A model generated the notes under the pieces. The model made no database searches, was not told the origin of the DNA, and was given only the letters and a program-made list of their open reading frames with translations. The translations under genes and the position numbers were made by a program. DNA of 64,000 bases from Bacteroidaceae bacterium. GTDB taxonomy: Bacteria; Bacteroidota; Bacteroidia; Bacteroidales; Bacteroidaceae. Where the stretch lies: the NCBI GenBank assembly GCA_017965425.1, contig JAGCPY010000029.1, positions 62,001 to 126,000 on the forward strand, read 5' to 3'. Position 1 is the first letter of the stretch. Every line of letters begins with the position of its first letter. Positions 13,683-22,490 of this stretch are shown piece after piece.

Positions 13683-14621
13683 ATGGACAACGATAGAGGA
13701 CAAAGTCTGATAACGAAATACGTCTGGGTGATAGAAACCATTCATCGCAGACGGAAGGTCTCATTCAAGGAACTGAACGAGCTATGGCTCCGCGACGATA
13801 TCAGCCGAGGGGTGGAGATTCCGAAACGCACCTTCGACAACTGGCGCTATGTCATCTGGGATATGTTCGGCATCAGCATCGTCAACGAGAACCGTGGCGA
13901 GTACCGCTACTATATCGAGAACGAGGAGGACATCTGCAAGAACGGACTCCGCTCGTGGCTCTACAACACGTTCTGCGTGAGCAATGCCCTGGCCAACAGC
14001 CAGAGCATCAAGGACCGCATTCTCCTGGAATACGTGCCGTCTGGACAGCAATACCTCCAGCCCATCATCGAAGCGATGAAGGAGAACCGCGTCCTGAACA
14101 TCACCTATCACAGCTACTGGAAGGATGAAGAGAACAACTTCGACGTGCAACCCTATTGCGTAAAACTGTTCCGCCAGCGTTGGTACTTGGTGGCTCGCAG
14201 CACCAATCCTTATTATTATGAGAAGGGACCACGCATCCATGCGCTCGACCGAATCCAATCGCTACACGTGAAGGACGAGACCTTCGTGATGCCGAAGGAC
14301 TGGTCGGCCAAAGACTTCTTTGAGGGTTGTTTCGGCATCATCGTTGACCAGAATGTGGACATTCAACCCGTCACGTTGAAAGTCTCTGCCGGTCAGGCCA
14401 ACTACATTCGTGACCTGAAGATGCACGAGTCGCAGAAAGAAACAGTCCGCGACGAAGAATACAGCATCTTCACCCTCAACCTCCGCCCCTCCTTCGACTT
14501 CCAGCAGGAACTCCTTTGGAACGGCGAGGACGTGGAAGTGCTCGAACCCGAATGGCTCCGCCAGGAGATTGCAGGAAAGATAAAGAGAATGTGGAATAAA
14601 TATAATAAGGAGAATCATTAA
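13683..14621 (+). CDS. WYL-domain transcriptional regulator
   Basis: About 312 residues from MDNDRGQSL. Residues 1-75 form a predicted winged helix (VIETIHRRRKVSFKELNELW, PKRTFDNWRYVIWDMFGI). Residues 130-210 are a WYL domain with the name-giving motif at W167-Y168-L169 in RQRWYLVARS, preceded by the strand LNITYHSYWKD. A WCX-like C-terminal domain follows. WYL regulators often sense nucleotide ligands and control phage-defence or DNA-repair genes. The stop is 4 bases before the next gene, so the two are probably translated together, and it opens a co-directional gene string of nuclease and restriction-like proteins. Confidence 0.88.
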   Translation: MDNDRGQSLITKYVWVIETIHRRRKVSFKELNELWLRDDISRGVEIPKRTFDNWRYVIWDMFGISIVNENRGEYRYYIENEEDICKNGLRSWLYNTFCVSNALANSQSIKDRILLEYVPSGQQYLQPIIEAMKENRVLNITYHSYWKDEENNFDVQPYCVKLFRQRWYLVARSTNPYYYEKGPRIHALDRIQSLHVKDETFVMPKDWSAKDFFEGCFGIIVDQNVDIQPVTLKVSAGQANYIRDLKMHESQKETVRDEEYSIFTLNLRPSFDFQQELLWNGEDVEVLEPEWLRQEIAGKIKRMWNKYNKENH

Positions 14622-14625
14622 TCCT

Positions 14626-15321
14626 ATGAGTATGACAATCAGTGACGCAACCCTGAAGTATCTTTGTCAGAAGTATCGCCGTGACATTGGTACAGGCACA
14701 AACAAGTTCTTGCCGGGCATAAAAGTACGCTATGTAGCTGCCAATAAGAAGTTCGGCTACGCCTATTTCGGCAATTTTTTCTTCTTTGGCGATGACTTCT
14801 ATGTCTGGGAGCAGGATGAGAAATATGCCGAAGACCATAACCAAGACATTGTTGAGGACGTGTTTAGCGATGAATGTAAAGGGCGTGGCTATGCCCACAG
14901 AGTTTTATTCGCAGGTGTACTTACAAACTTTTCCGACGACAATGGTGAAGGTATCTATACAGGCGATGTCATAAAACTGACGAAGGAAGATGAAATTATA
15001 GAATACTATGCAGTTGGAGCCTGGAGCAGAGAAGATGGGAAAGGCGAGTATTGTTTCATCCTTGACAACCACAACTGGTCGTTGGAAGAATGTCGTCACC
15101 AACACTATCACATGACACGTGTGGGGACAGTGTTCTTCCAGCTGGATGCCAGTGATTGCGACGGAGTCAATCAGCGCGTCATGAGCTTCAACGGATGGAG
15201 AGATACGAAAGAAGAAAGACTGCAAAAAGTCTTAATGGCAAAATACACTCCCAACTTCGACCAAGAACTATGGAAATATGAAGGGCTTGAGATACTGGGA
15301 GCAGAATATGATTGGAGATAA
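14626..15321 (+). CDS. YopX-like protein of unknown function
   Basis: A 231-residue soluble protein with no signal peptide. The segment EGIYTGDVIKLTKEDE (about residues 108-123) resembles the YopX signature (xIYxGDIV), and HMTRVGTVFFQLD resembles the YopX C-terminal strand. YopX proteins are mostly found in phages and prophages and have no established biochemical role. The N-terminal part (IKVRYVAANKKFGYAYFGNF, GDDFYVWEQDEKY) is not familiar. It follows the WYL gene after 4 bases and precedes a nuclease-like gene by 30 bases. The family assignment is by motif only and tentative. Confidence 0.5.
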   Translation: MSMTISDATLKYLCQKYRRDIGTGTNKFLPGIKVRYVAANKKFGYAYFGNFFFFGDDFYVWEQDEKYAEDHNQDIVEDVFSDECKGRGYAHRVLFAGVLTNFSDDNGEGIYTGDVIKLTKEDEIIEYYAVGAWSREDGKGEYCFILDNHNWSLEECRHQHYHMTRVGTVFFQLDASDCDGVNQRVMSFNGWRDTKEERLQKVLMAKYTPNFDQELWKYEGLEILGAEYDWR

Positions 15322-15351
15322 AATGATTACAAATATAACCATTGATTAATT

Positions 15352-15900
15352 ATGGAAATGGACAATAGTCAAAAAGGAATTCTGGGCGAGACCATTGTAG
15401 CCTTAGAGTTAATGAAGAAAGGATGGGATGTAATCAACATCAACACCGTCTATCGTAATTACAAAAATGCAGACTTGATTTGCATGAATGCCAATAACGG
15501 CAAGAGTGTCATGATTCAAGTGAAGACAGGAACAACGCATAACATATTGACTGGATTCACGTCAGAATTGGATGGGACAATACCCAATATCGAGTCCTCT
15601 GTTATCGGTCCATGGGTGTTTGTTTATATGCCTGATGACAAATTATCGAATATGGAGTTTTATATTCTGACAAGAGAAGAAGTGATAAAGTTGATTTCTT
15701 CAAGTAACAAGTGGTATGTAACAGAATGGAATCGAGAGTTAAAGAGCAAACCTATGGTGGGCGTCGAGGTGGATTGGCTAAAGGGAGAACCATCTGAAGC
15801 ATCGAAGCCTGATGCCAAGAAACAACATCCAGAGTATAAAAGTACGTTGTTAGAAACCTCTCAGGACAAATGGGAAAAGATAACAGATTTGTTATATTGA
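15352..15900 (+). CDS. Putative PD-(D/E)XK superfamily nuclease-like protein
   Basis: A 182-residue protein. Its first 60 residues match the minimal PD-(D/E)XK core: E13 in GILGETIVALELMKKGWDV, D41 in KNADLICMN, and Q56-x-K58 in MIQVKTG. This layout (E, D, then QxK) is shared with Holliday-resolvase-like and restriction-endonuclease-like folds. The remainder, including FVYMPDDKLSNMEFYILTRE, suits the C-terminal part of small DUF-type members. No DNA-recognition domain is visible. It lies 13 bases before the DEDDh exonuclease gene, so two nuclease-like proteins are adjacent. Activity is inferred from motifs. Confidence 0.6.
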   Translation: MEMDNSQKGILGETIVALELMKKGWDVININTVYRNYKNADLICMNANNGKSVMIQVKTGTTHNILTGFTSELDGTIPNIESSVIGPWVFVYMPDDKLSNMEFYILTREEVIKLISSSNKWYVTEWNRELKSKPMVGVEVDWLKGEPSEASKPDAKKQHPEYKSTLLETSQDKWEKITDLLY

Positions 15901-15913
15901 TGTTAATGGAGAT

Positions 15914-16405
15914 ATGCGAGACTTTGCAGCTATAGATTTTGAAACGGCTAATAACGAGCGCAGTAGCGTTTGCAGCGTTGGAGTGGTGATTGTCAGGGGT
16001 GGTGAGATAGTTGATTCGTTCTACTCGCTCATTCAGCCCGAGCCGAACTATTATAACTACTGGTGTTCGCAGGTACATGGCCTTTGTCACGAAGACACCG
16101 ACGAGGCTCCTGTGTTCCCAAAAGTATGGGCACAGATAGAACCTCTGATAGAAGGTCTGCCGCTTGTGGCTCACAACAAGCCTTTTGACGAGAGTTGCCT
16201 GAAGGCTGTCTTCCGCGTCTATCAGATGGACTACCCTGACTATGAGTTCTACGACACCCTCGCCGCCTCCCGCCGCAAGTTCCGCCATCTGCCTAACCAC
16301 CAGCTGCACACTGTAGCCGCTGAATGCGGCTACTGCTTAGAGAACCATCATCATGCGCTGGCCGATGCAGAGGCGTGTGCGGCCATCGCCTTGGAGATAT
16401 TGTGA
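15914..16405 (+). CDS. DnaQ-like 3'-5' exonuclease (DEDDh family)
   Basis: A 163-residue single-domain exonuclease. The four acidic residues and the histidine are visible: D8 and E10 in AAIDFETAN (ExoI), D92 in HNKPFDESCL (ExoII), H146 and D151 in HHALADAEA (ExoIIIepsilon). Stand-alone domains of this kind trim DNA or RNA 3' ends. It carries no BRCT or polymerase domain. It follows the PD-(D/E)XK-like gene closely and is followed by an 89-base gap holding a new promoter, so it probably ends the first transcription unit of the island. Confidence 0.87.
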   Translation: MRDFAAIDFETANNERSSVCSVGVVIVRGGEIVDSFYSLIQPEPNYYNYWCSQVHGLCHEDTDEAPVFPKVWAQIEPLIEGLPLVAHNKPFDESCLKAVFRVYQMDYPDYEFYDTLAASRRKFRHLPNHQLHTVAAECGYCLENHHHALADAEACAAIALEIL

Positions 16406-16466
16406 AAAAGGCGCCCAAAGATATGTCATTTTTGAGACTTGCAGACTATTTGTGAAAGAAAAAGAT

Positions 16467-16474
16467 TATCTTTG
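16467..16474 (+). promoter_or_regulatory. Promoter for the RhuM-Fic gene (-7 box, plausible -33)
   Basis: TATCTTTG followed by CGGACG, with TTTG at 16449-16452 about 18 bases upstream as a possible -33 element. It lies 21 bases before the ATG at 16495. Confidence 0.6.
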
Positions 16475-16494
16475 CGGACGAAATCACGAAAGAT

Positions 16495-17484
16495 ATGGAA
16501 GAGGACAAGATTATCATCTATCAGACGGAGGACGGACAGACGCAGATTGATGTCCGTCTTGAAAACGAAACGGTGTGGCTGACACAGGCTCAGATGGCTA
16601 TGTTATTTGAGAAGACGCCTCAGAACATCACCATGCATATTGGCAATGCATATAAAGAGGGCGAGTTGGATAGAGACTCAACCTGTAAGGAATACTTACA
16701 AGTTCAACAAGAGGGAAAGAGAAAGGTTTCCCGTATCATGAAATACTACGACCTTGATGTCATCATCTCCGTCGGCTATCGTGTCAAAAGCAAGCGCGGT
16801 ACAGCTTTCCGTATATGGGCTCGCAGGGTGTTGAAAGACTACCTCGTCAAAGGCTACGCTGTCAACGAGCGGCTTCGCCGTGAACAGATTGGCGAGCTTC
16901 GTCAGTTGGTGGGGATGCTTGGACGTACCATTCAGAACCAGCCGCTTCTTTCCACCGACGAGACGAATGCCCTCTTCGAAGTGGTGACGAATTACTCTTA
17001 CGCCCTCGACACGCTCGACAACTACGATTACGAACGACTGACAATCGACAAGACGACTAAAGAAGAGCCTTTCCATGCAACATACGAGAATGCGATGGAG
17101 GCTATCAATGGATTGCGCGAGAAATTCGGAGATTCCGTCTTGTTTGGCAACGAGAAGGACGATTCCTTCAAAAGCAGCATCGGACAAATCTACCAGACCT
17201 TCGGAGGTGAGGAACTCTATCCCAGCGTGGAGGAGAAAGCCGCCATGTTGCTCTACCTCGTCACCAAGAACCATTCCTTCAGTGATGGCAACAAGCGCAT
17301 TGCAGCCACCCTCTTCCTTTGGTTCCTCAACAACAACCACATCCTCTATCGCAAAGACGGCTCCAAGCGCCTGGCTGACAATACCCTCGTAGCCCTGACT
17401 CTAATGATTGCCGAGAGCAAGACCGAGGAAAAGGATGTGATGGTGAAGGTGGTGGTGAACTTGATTAACCAGAGGAATGAATAA
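16495..17484 (+). CDS. RhuM-family protein fused to a Fic/Doc domain
   Basis: A 329-residue protein in two parts. Residues 1-125 match the virulence-protein RhuM family (VWLTQAQMAMLFEKTPQNIT, HIGNAYKEGEL, YYDLDVIISVGYRVKSKRGT, FRIWARRVLKDYL). Residues 200-329 are a Fic/Doc fold with the catalytic loop HSFSDGNKR at 260-268. Fic proteins transfer AMP or other phosphate groups to target proteins; Doc-type members phosphorylate EF-Tu and act as toxins. The K in GNKR is the Doc-like version of the loop. No small antitoxin gene is adjacent, though the RhuM half could itself control activity. It is followed after 50 bases by the DUF262 pair. Confidence 0.85.
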   Translation: MEEDKIIIYQTEDGQTQIDVRLENETVWLTQAQMAMLFEKTPQNITMHIGNAYKEGELDRDSTCKEYLQVQQEGKRKVSRIMKYYDLDVIISVGYRVKSKRGTAFRIWARRVLKDYLVKGYAVNERLRREQIGELRQLVGMLGRTIQNQPLLSTDETNALFEVVTNYSYALDTLDNYDYERLTIDKTTKEEPFHATYENAMEAINGLREKFGDSVLFGNEKDDSFKSSIGQIYQTFGGEELYPSVEEKAAMLLYLVTKNHSFSDGNKRIAATLFLWFLNNNHILYRKDGSKRLADNTLVALTLMIAESKTEEKDVMVKVVVNLINQRNE

Positions 17485-17534
17485 CGCAGGAGCTATATTA
17501 TAAGATAATATCACAGTTTTGAAAATATATCAAG

Positions 17535-18944
17535 ATGGTAGAATTGCAGAAAAAGCAATTGGGCGAACTTCTGAACCCAATAAAACTTCATAAATTCACG
17601 GGGACATTAGCCATTCCCGAATATCAGCGTATTTATTGCTGGCCAGAGAAGAACGTGCGTCTTCTACTTGACGATTTACTAATGATTGATCATACGAACC
17701 ATCCGTATCATCTTGGAACCATTATTGTTCAGTTCGGCAAGAGAGGAGAGGACGGCAAATGGAATATCATTGACGGGCAACAAAGAATGGTGACTTTATC
17801 ACTTCTCTTACTTGAACTTGGAGACAAGACCTCTCCTTTGCTTTATGAACGTTTTTTGTCGAAAGAAGCCAATGACTTCATCGCATACAACAGATATCTC
17901 ATTCGGAGTTTTATTCAACAGCGAGGGTGGAGTTATAATAAAGGAGATAAAGAACAAACTGCCAAGCGAACTCAAATAGCCCAAAAATTGAGGAACAATA
18001 CTACATTTGACGTTTTATTTCTTACGAGTGAGTCTATAGATCTGGCATACACATTCTTTTCTGCTCAGAATGACAGAGGTAAGCCCCTTACAGATTACGA
18101 ATTATTAAAATCTCACCATTTACGGTTCATCCCATGGGAAGAACAGCAGATGCATTTGGCAAAGAAATGGGATTCTCTTTTACTTCGACATGAAAGTGAA
18201 CAGGGCGATCGTAGTGTTTCTATAGTTGTGGGTAATTATCTATATTGCTTAAGAAAATGGACGATGATGGAGGAATGTAATCCCCATGCTAACAAAGCCA
18301 TCAAGACCGAATTCGAGTCTGCGGCCGTGATCGATGCTGTTCCACCATTTGGTGAAGCATTCGAGTACAATGAAGCAATACAAGGAGGTAGCCACTTCTT
18401 TGCATTTGTAGAACATTTTGTTAGGAGATTCCATCTTTTTGTGCAAACAAAAGCCTATCAAGCATTATGGGATACTATATCGTGTTCAGGGCAGATCGTA
18501 AAGCCTAGTTTTAGTAATCAAGAGTTGCAAGAAGAGCGTAGGCCTGTTGAGAATAAGAAACGTACTCATTGGTGGTATGGAGATGTCATTGCTGCATTCC
18601 TTTTTGCTTATTATTTGAAGTTCGGAGAAGAATATATTGCCGAGGCCCTAACAAGCATAACCCGGATGATTTCAAAGATAAGATATGACAAGAGCAAGGC
18701 CAATCTTTCAACCTTATACCAGAAAGCAGGAGAAAGCAGAATAATACTTTTGTTAAACCGAGCTACGTCTCCAACCTTTTTCCTTGCTGAAATGAAGAGC
18801 AGGATATCTTATCTTCCTGTGATATATGACTTCAAAAAGAATGGTAATCGAACCATACGTGATGATTATATGTCATTGGAGAAACGATTATATACAATTA
18901 TTGAGGATGACTATCTTTTGCCGTTTCAATCACTTCAAATCTAA
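17535..18944 (+). CDS. DUF262 (GmrS/ParB-like) protein without an HNH domain
   Basis: A 469-residue protein. The DUF262 motifs are clear: IPEYQRIYCW at 27-36, GTIIVQFGKRGEDGKW and IDGQQRMVTLSL at 79-90, and FFSAQNDRGKPLTDYELLKSHHL. DUF262 folds like ParB/Srx and binds and hydrolyses nucleotides; it is the N-terminal domain of GmrSD type IV restriction enzymes that cut modified DNA. The C-terminal half is helical with YGDVIAAFLFAYYLKFGEEYI and ends without any recognisable DUF1524 HNH motif. It is 10 bases before a second DUF262 gene that does have the nuclease domain, so the two probably form a complex. Base composition here is visibly A/T-richer than in the flanking glycan genes. Confidence 0.82.
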   Translation: MVELQKKQLGELLNPIKLHKFTGTLAIPEYQRIYCWPEKNVRLLLDDLLMIDHTNHPYHLGTIIVQFGKRGEDGKWNIIDGQQRMVTLSLLLLELGDKTSPLLYERFLSKEANDFIAYNRYLIRSFIQQRGWSYNKGDKEQTAKRTQIAQKLRNNTTFDVLFLTSESIDLAYTFFSAQNDRGKPLTDYELLKSHHLRFIPWEEQQMHLAKKWDSLLLRHESEQGDRSVSIVVGNYLYCLRKWTMMEECNPHANKAIKTEFESAAVIDAVPPFGEAFEYNEAIQGGSHFFAFVEHFVRRFHLFVQTKAYQALWDTISCSGQIVKPSFSNQELQEERRPVENKKRTHWWYGDVIAAFLFAYYLKFGEEYIAEALTSITRMISKIRYDKSKANLSTLYQKAGESRIILLLNRATSPTFFLAEMKSRISYLPVIYDFKKNGNRTIRDDYMSLEKRLYTIIEDDYLLPFQSLQI

Positions 18945-18954
18945 ATAATAGACT

Positions 18955-20895
18955 ATGTCAGAGAATCAATATACCCCGTTATCAATTGCAGAAGACGCTT
19001 ATAAACAGCAATTGTTCAGCATCCCCCTTTATCAACGACTATTTGAATGGGGAAGCGAGCAAATAATGAGGCTGATGGAAGACCTGTGCCATGCTTATAT
19101 CTATCAACCAAATCATCCATATTATATCGGTATGCTCACCGCTATTCCCAGTAAAAACGGCATCCTTCAGTTAGTTGACGGGCAGCAACGTTTTACTGTG
19201 ATGATGTTGTTGGGCATAACATTCGGGTGGAGTGAATTCATCAGAGTTGAAGAATCTACCAGACTTAAGTTTGTAGCTCGTGAAACAGATGAAGAGTTCC
19301 TTTCTGTGCTTGTCGGGATTAAGAAGTGCGATGAAGAGCAGATTCACAGGATTGCAAATCTTAAGATGAACAATGCTCTTGAGATTATTGACAGATTCAT
19401 TCAAGACAAATCACTGGACAAGAAAGCGTTCGGTAATTTCATCTACAGACATCTGACGTTCTTCATCTCTAAACTTGAGGAGGAATACACAATGACCGAA
19501 CTCAATACATACTTTGAAAGGATGAATACTACAGGCAAGGCTCTCGAACCTCATGAGATTCTTAAGGTGAATTTACTCAGCAAATTAAGAACTGATCGAA
19601 AGAGCGAGTACACGCGGTTGTGGAACGCATGTTCCATGGATGACCAGATGCTTTTCAAGCCAACCAGATACAATCGCATCTTATCTGATGAAGAGGCTGA
19701 CAACAATTCCTATGAGCGTTGCCGTTGGAAATATCAGAATGCAATACTCAGGATTCTAGATAAAGATGCCATAACACCTGTTTTGGAGGTTGCGAGGGAT
19801 ATTTTACAAGATACTAAAGAAGACGTCCGCGGAAAAGAGATTATTAACGTGCGACCTATGGAAGATCCAATGAATAACAATCCTAACAACCGCCGGAGGC
19901 GAAGAAACAGCATCTTTACCTTGCTCACATTTCCCGAATACCTCCTGCAAATACTCTATATTACACTGGGATTTGCAGGAGACAACAGCAACGAAAGACT
20001 GGAAGAGATAACCACTACAGACTTTTTTAATGAACATAAACTCATAGAAACCTTCAATAGGTACATTCCAATGATCAATGTTGAAGTTTTCTTTAGGAAT
20101 CTGTTGTTATATAGACTTCTTACAGATTATTTTATGGTTCGCTATAGTGATAACGACGATGAACCATATCCTTTCCAACTTTACAAAGATTTTGGAAGGA
20201 AAGAAGAAATTCGTCAGTTTGAGACTATGTTGTATTCTGCTTCTTCGGCAATGACTTATTATTACTGGGTCGCACCTTTAATGGTATGGTTGGGTGAAGA
20301 AGTCAAGATCGCACGTGGGCTTTATATCAACGAAACTAACATCCTTAAAAAGATGGAGGAATTAGATAATATTTGGCATCCTAATCCATTTGCAGAAGAC
20401 GGTGATGTTGGAGAGGCGCTTAGATATGGAAGAATCGATAGGTACTATTTTTGGCGGATTGACTTCTTCTTATGGAAAAATCGTGCAAAATTCTTCCTTG
20501 AGCCCAAACAGCGTAATCTGGCTAATGACTATATCTTTCGCAGGAATCGCTCGATAGAACATATCGCCCCCCAACATTTTGGCGAAGACAAAACAAGATT
20601 CAACTGGAGTGTCTTACAAAAGACAAATCCAGATGACGCTGCTCTCAAAGATGATATAGGGAATCTATGTATGATTTCCTCTGGACAGAACAGTTCACTA
20701 CATGATTCTGCCTTTGAAGTTAAGCGCGGACATATAGAATCGTATCTTGCGAATTCCATAAGCGGGCACATCGAAAGTCTCAAGATGCTTTATGTTTATG
20801 CCCATTACCCAATATGGACACTCGACAATATACGCGCACATCATCAAGAAACTCTATCATGGCTTGAAGAATCATATCAGGTGGGATTAACATAA
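18955..20895 (+). CDS. DUF262-DUF1524 GmrSD-type nuclease
   Basis: A 646-residue protein with an N-terminal DUF262 domain (IPLYQRLFEW at 23-32, LVDGQQRFTVMM around 74-84, TYFERMNTTGKALEPHEILK near 183-202) and a C-terminal DUF1524 HNH-type domain: SIEHIAPQHFGED with catalytic His at about 536, and NLCMISSGQNSSLHDSAFEVKR further on. GmrSD enzymes restrict phage DNA carrying modified or glycosylated bases. The long middle region is helical and unfamiliar. It is the second of two adjacent DUF262 genes. Restriction activity is inferred from domains; target modification is unknown. Confidence 0.87.
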   Translation: MSENQYTPLSIAEDAYKQQLFSIPLYQRLFEWGSEQIMRLMEDLCHAYIYQPNHPYYIGMLTAIPSKNGILQLVDGQQRFTVMMLLGITFGWSEFIRVEESTRLKFVARETDEEFLSVLVGIKKCDEEQIHRIANLKMNNALEIIDRFIQDKSLDKKAFGNFIYRHLTFFISKLEEEYTMTELNTYFERMNTTGKALEPHEILKVNLLSKLRTDRKSEYTRLWNACSMDDQMLFKPTRYNRILSDEEADNNSYERCRWKYQNAILRILDKDAITPVLEVARDILQDTKEDVRGKEIINVRPMEDPMNNNPNNRRRRRNSIFTLLTFPEYLLQILYITLGFAGDNSNERLEEITTTDFFNEHKLIETFNRYIPMINVEVFFRNLLLYRLLTDYFMVRYSDNDDEPYPFQLYKDFGRKEEIRQFETMLYSASSAMTYYYWVAPLMVWLGEEVKIARGLYINETNILKKMEELDNIWHPNPFAEDGDVGEALRYGRIDRYYFWRIDFFLWKNRAKFFLEPKQRNLANDYIFRRNRSIEHIAPQHFGEDKTRFNWSVLQKTNPDDAALKDDIGNLCMISSGQNSSLHDSAFEVKRGHIESYLANSISGHIESLKMLYVYAHYPIWTLDNIRAHHQETLSWLEESYQVGLT

Positions 20896-20958
20896 CCACG
20901 AACTCTCCAAAAGCTTTCACTACAAAGAGACTTAAAAACTAAAAATAATCATTCTTAT

Positions 20959-21540
20959 ATGAATAAACTATCCACATTACTTTCTGAATTTGATGGTAGA
21001 GGACTGTGTGAAGGACAACTGACGGAAAAGTTTGAAGAGATTGCTCGGGCGGCTATCTATGGCGGCCACTTTTGCGTCAATGATGATTTCTGCATCTACA
21101 TACATGAAGTGGAGTTCTATTTCCATTCAGAAAATGAATCGGAGAGTACGATTCATGATTGGGCAATGTATCATATAGGCAAGAATCTTGATTACTTCCC
21201 TATTGGGTCATTACATCCCCATCGCTGTGGAATAGATGTCACATTCGAAAAGAAAGACTCATACCGTGCAAGTTTTCTCATTCGGAAATATCAAATTGGG
21301 AAAGAAGTAATCACTACACCATCCTATCTAAGAGAAGATCTGATAGGCTACACTGGTTGTATTTTGGATGACGGCCCTCGCATTTCATGGAGGGACAATG
21401 ACTATGATGAATCAATGGTTCTATTAAAGAGCCCTCGTATCAATGTGCGTGCATACGATGCTATAGGCAATCCTCTTTCTGACGAACACAAGAGGAATGT
21501 GTATGACTTACGCCCCTGGAGGTTTTCAAAACCAGAATGA
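20959..21540 (+). CDS. Conserved-looking protein of unknown function
   Basis: A 193-residue soluble protein I cannot assign. It has a compact run of motifs, IYIHEVEFYFHSE near 47-59 and FPIGSLHPHRCGIDVTFEKKDSYRASFLIRKYQI near 80-113, whose arrangement (ExE/Y, then a G/H-rich loop, then RxSxLIR) loosely recalls 3-methyladenine DNA glycosylases of the AAG type. That resemblance is weak and a structure comparison would be needed. The stop codon overlaps the start of the next frame as ATGA, so it is translationally coupled to the broken deiminase gene. Confidence 0.45.
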   Translation: MNKLSTLLSEFDGRGLCEGQLTEKFEEIARAAIYGGHFCVNDDFCIYIHEVEFYFHSENESESTIHDWAMYHIGKNLDYFPIGSLHPHRCGIDVTFEKKDSYRASFLIRKYQIGKEVITTPSYLREDLIGYTGCILDDGPRISWRDNDYDESMVLLKSPRINVRAYDAIGNPLSDEHKRNVYDLRPWRFSKPE

Positions 21541-22424
21541 TTATGAAGCAAGACATCTATATTTCTGAATGGTTGGAGAAGGATTACAAGGTTGTCTATG
21601 ACCAACTCATTGTGGCATTAGCAGACCTGCGGATTACGCCCAAGATACTATCATATTCCCTAGAAGTGTGGTGCAGGGATTATATGCCAATACATGTAGG
21701 AGAAGGCAAATACGTTGATTTCAATTTTCGACCAGATTATCTGTGGGATAAACCATCGCTTCACAAATACATTACCAAACAAGAGTTGGCTGTTGAAGAC
21801 TTGTCTATTAACTTCTCTGATAAGGTGGACTTGTTTCTTGACGGCGGTAATTATGTGCGTTGTGGTGATAAGGTTGTCATGACAGATAAAATCTTCTCGT
21901 AGAACCCTAATTGGCGCCCCTTGGCATTAATCAATCGGTTAGAAGAAGCTTTTCAGGCCGAGGTGATTCTATTGCCTTGGGATATGGAGGAGCCATACGG
22001 CCATTCTGATGGAATGGTGAATTACTTAGGAGATAATCGGGTCTTGCTTAACAACTTCCGACAGCTGGAGAAGGGGAAGGAAAAGCCATTCACGAAGAGG
22101 CTTATTAAAATCCTTGAATACCACTTTGATATTGTGGAACTCAAATATGAATGCAATCCCTCATCCGACAGTTGGTGTTATCTCAATTATCTGGAAACCG
22201 ACGATGCCATCATCCTCCCTGCCTTGTCAGAGAAGCATGTTTGTGAGAATGACCAGGCTGCTTTCTCCGTATTCCAACATTTGTTCAACAATAAGATTAT
22301 CAAACAAGTCTATACCTATCCGCTCATCAAACATGGAGGAGCGTTACATTGTGCAGCCTGGAATCATTATTATTCATTATTACCTACATTTCCAACTCCG
22401 CCCATTACAAAGAATGAAGCATAA
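21537..22424 (+). pseudogene. Agmatine/peptidyl-arginine deiminase family gene interrupted by an in-frame TAG
   Basis: The first 121 codons (ending KVVMTDKIFS) and the following frame beginning NPNWRPLALINRLEEAF are in the same reading frame, separated only by TAG at 21900-21902. Together they give about 295 residues with the guanidino-group-modifying fold: VWCRDYMPI near 44, LFLDGGNYVRCGDK near 104, PYGHSDGMVNYL, and KHGGALHCAAWN holding the catalytic Cys. All expected catalytic residues remain. A GAG or GAA to TAG change, or a sequencing error, would explain the stop; readthrough or initiation at TTG 21921 could make fragments. The intact enzyme would deiminate agmatine or protein arginine. 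Confidence 0.8.
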
Positions 22425-22490
22425 ACAAACTGGCAGAGGGTTGGACATGATAGCAGCGACAACCATATAGTCAACTATAATAACACCCTT

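Noticed and set aside
20959-21540. Firm call as 3-methyladenine DNA glycosylase
   Set aside because: Only a loose arrangement of motifs agrees; catalytic residues cannot be placed with confidence, so it is listed as unknown.
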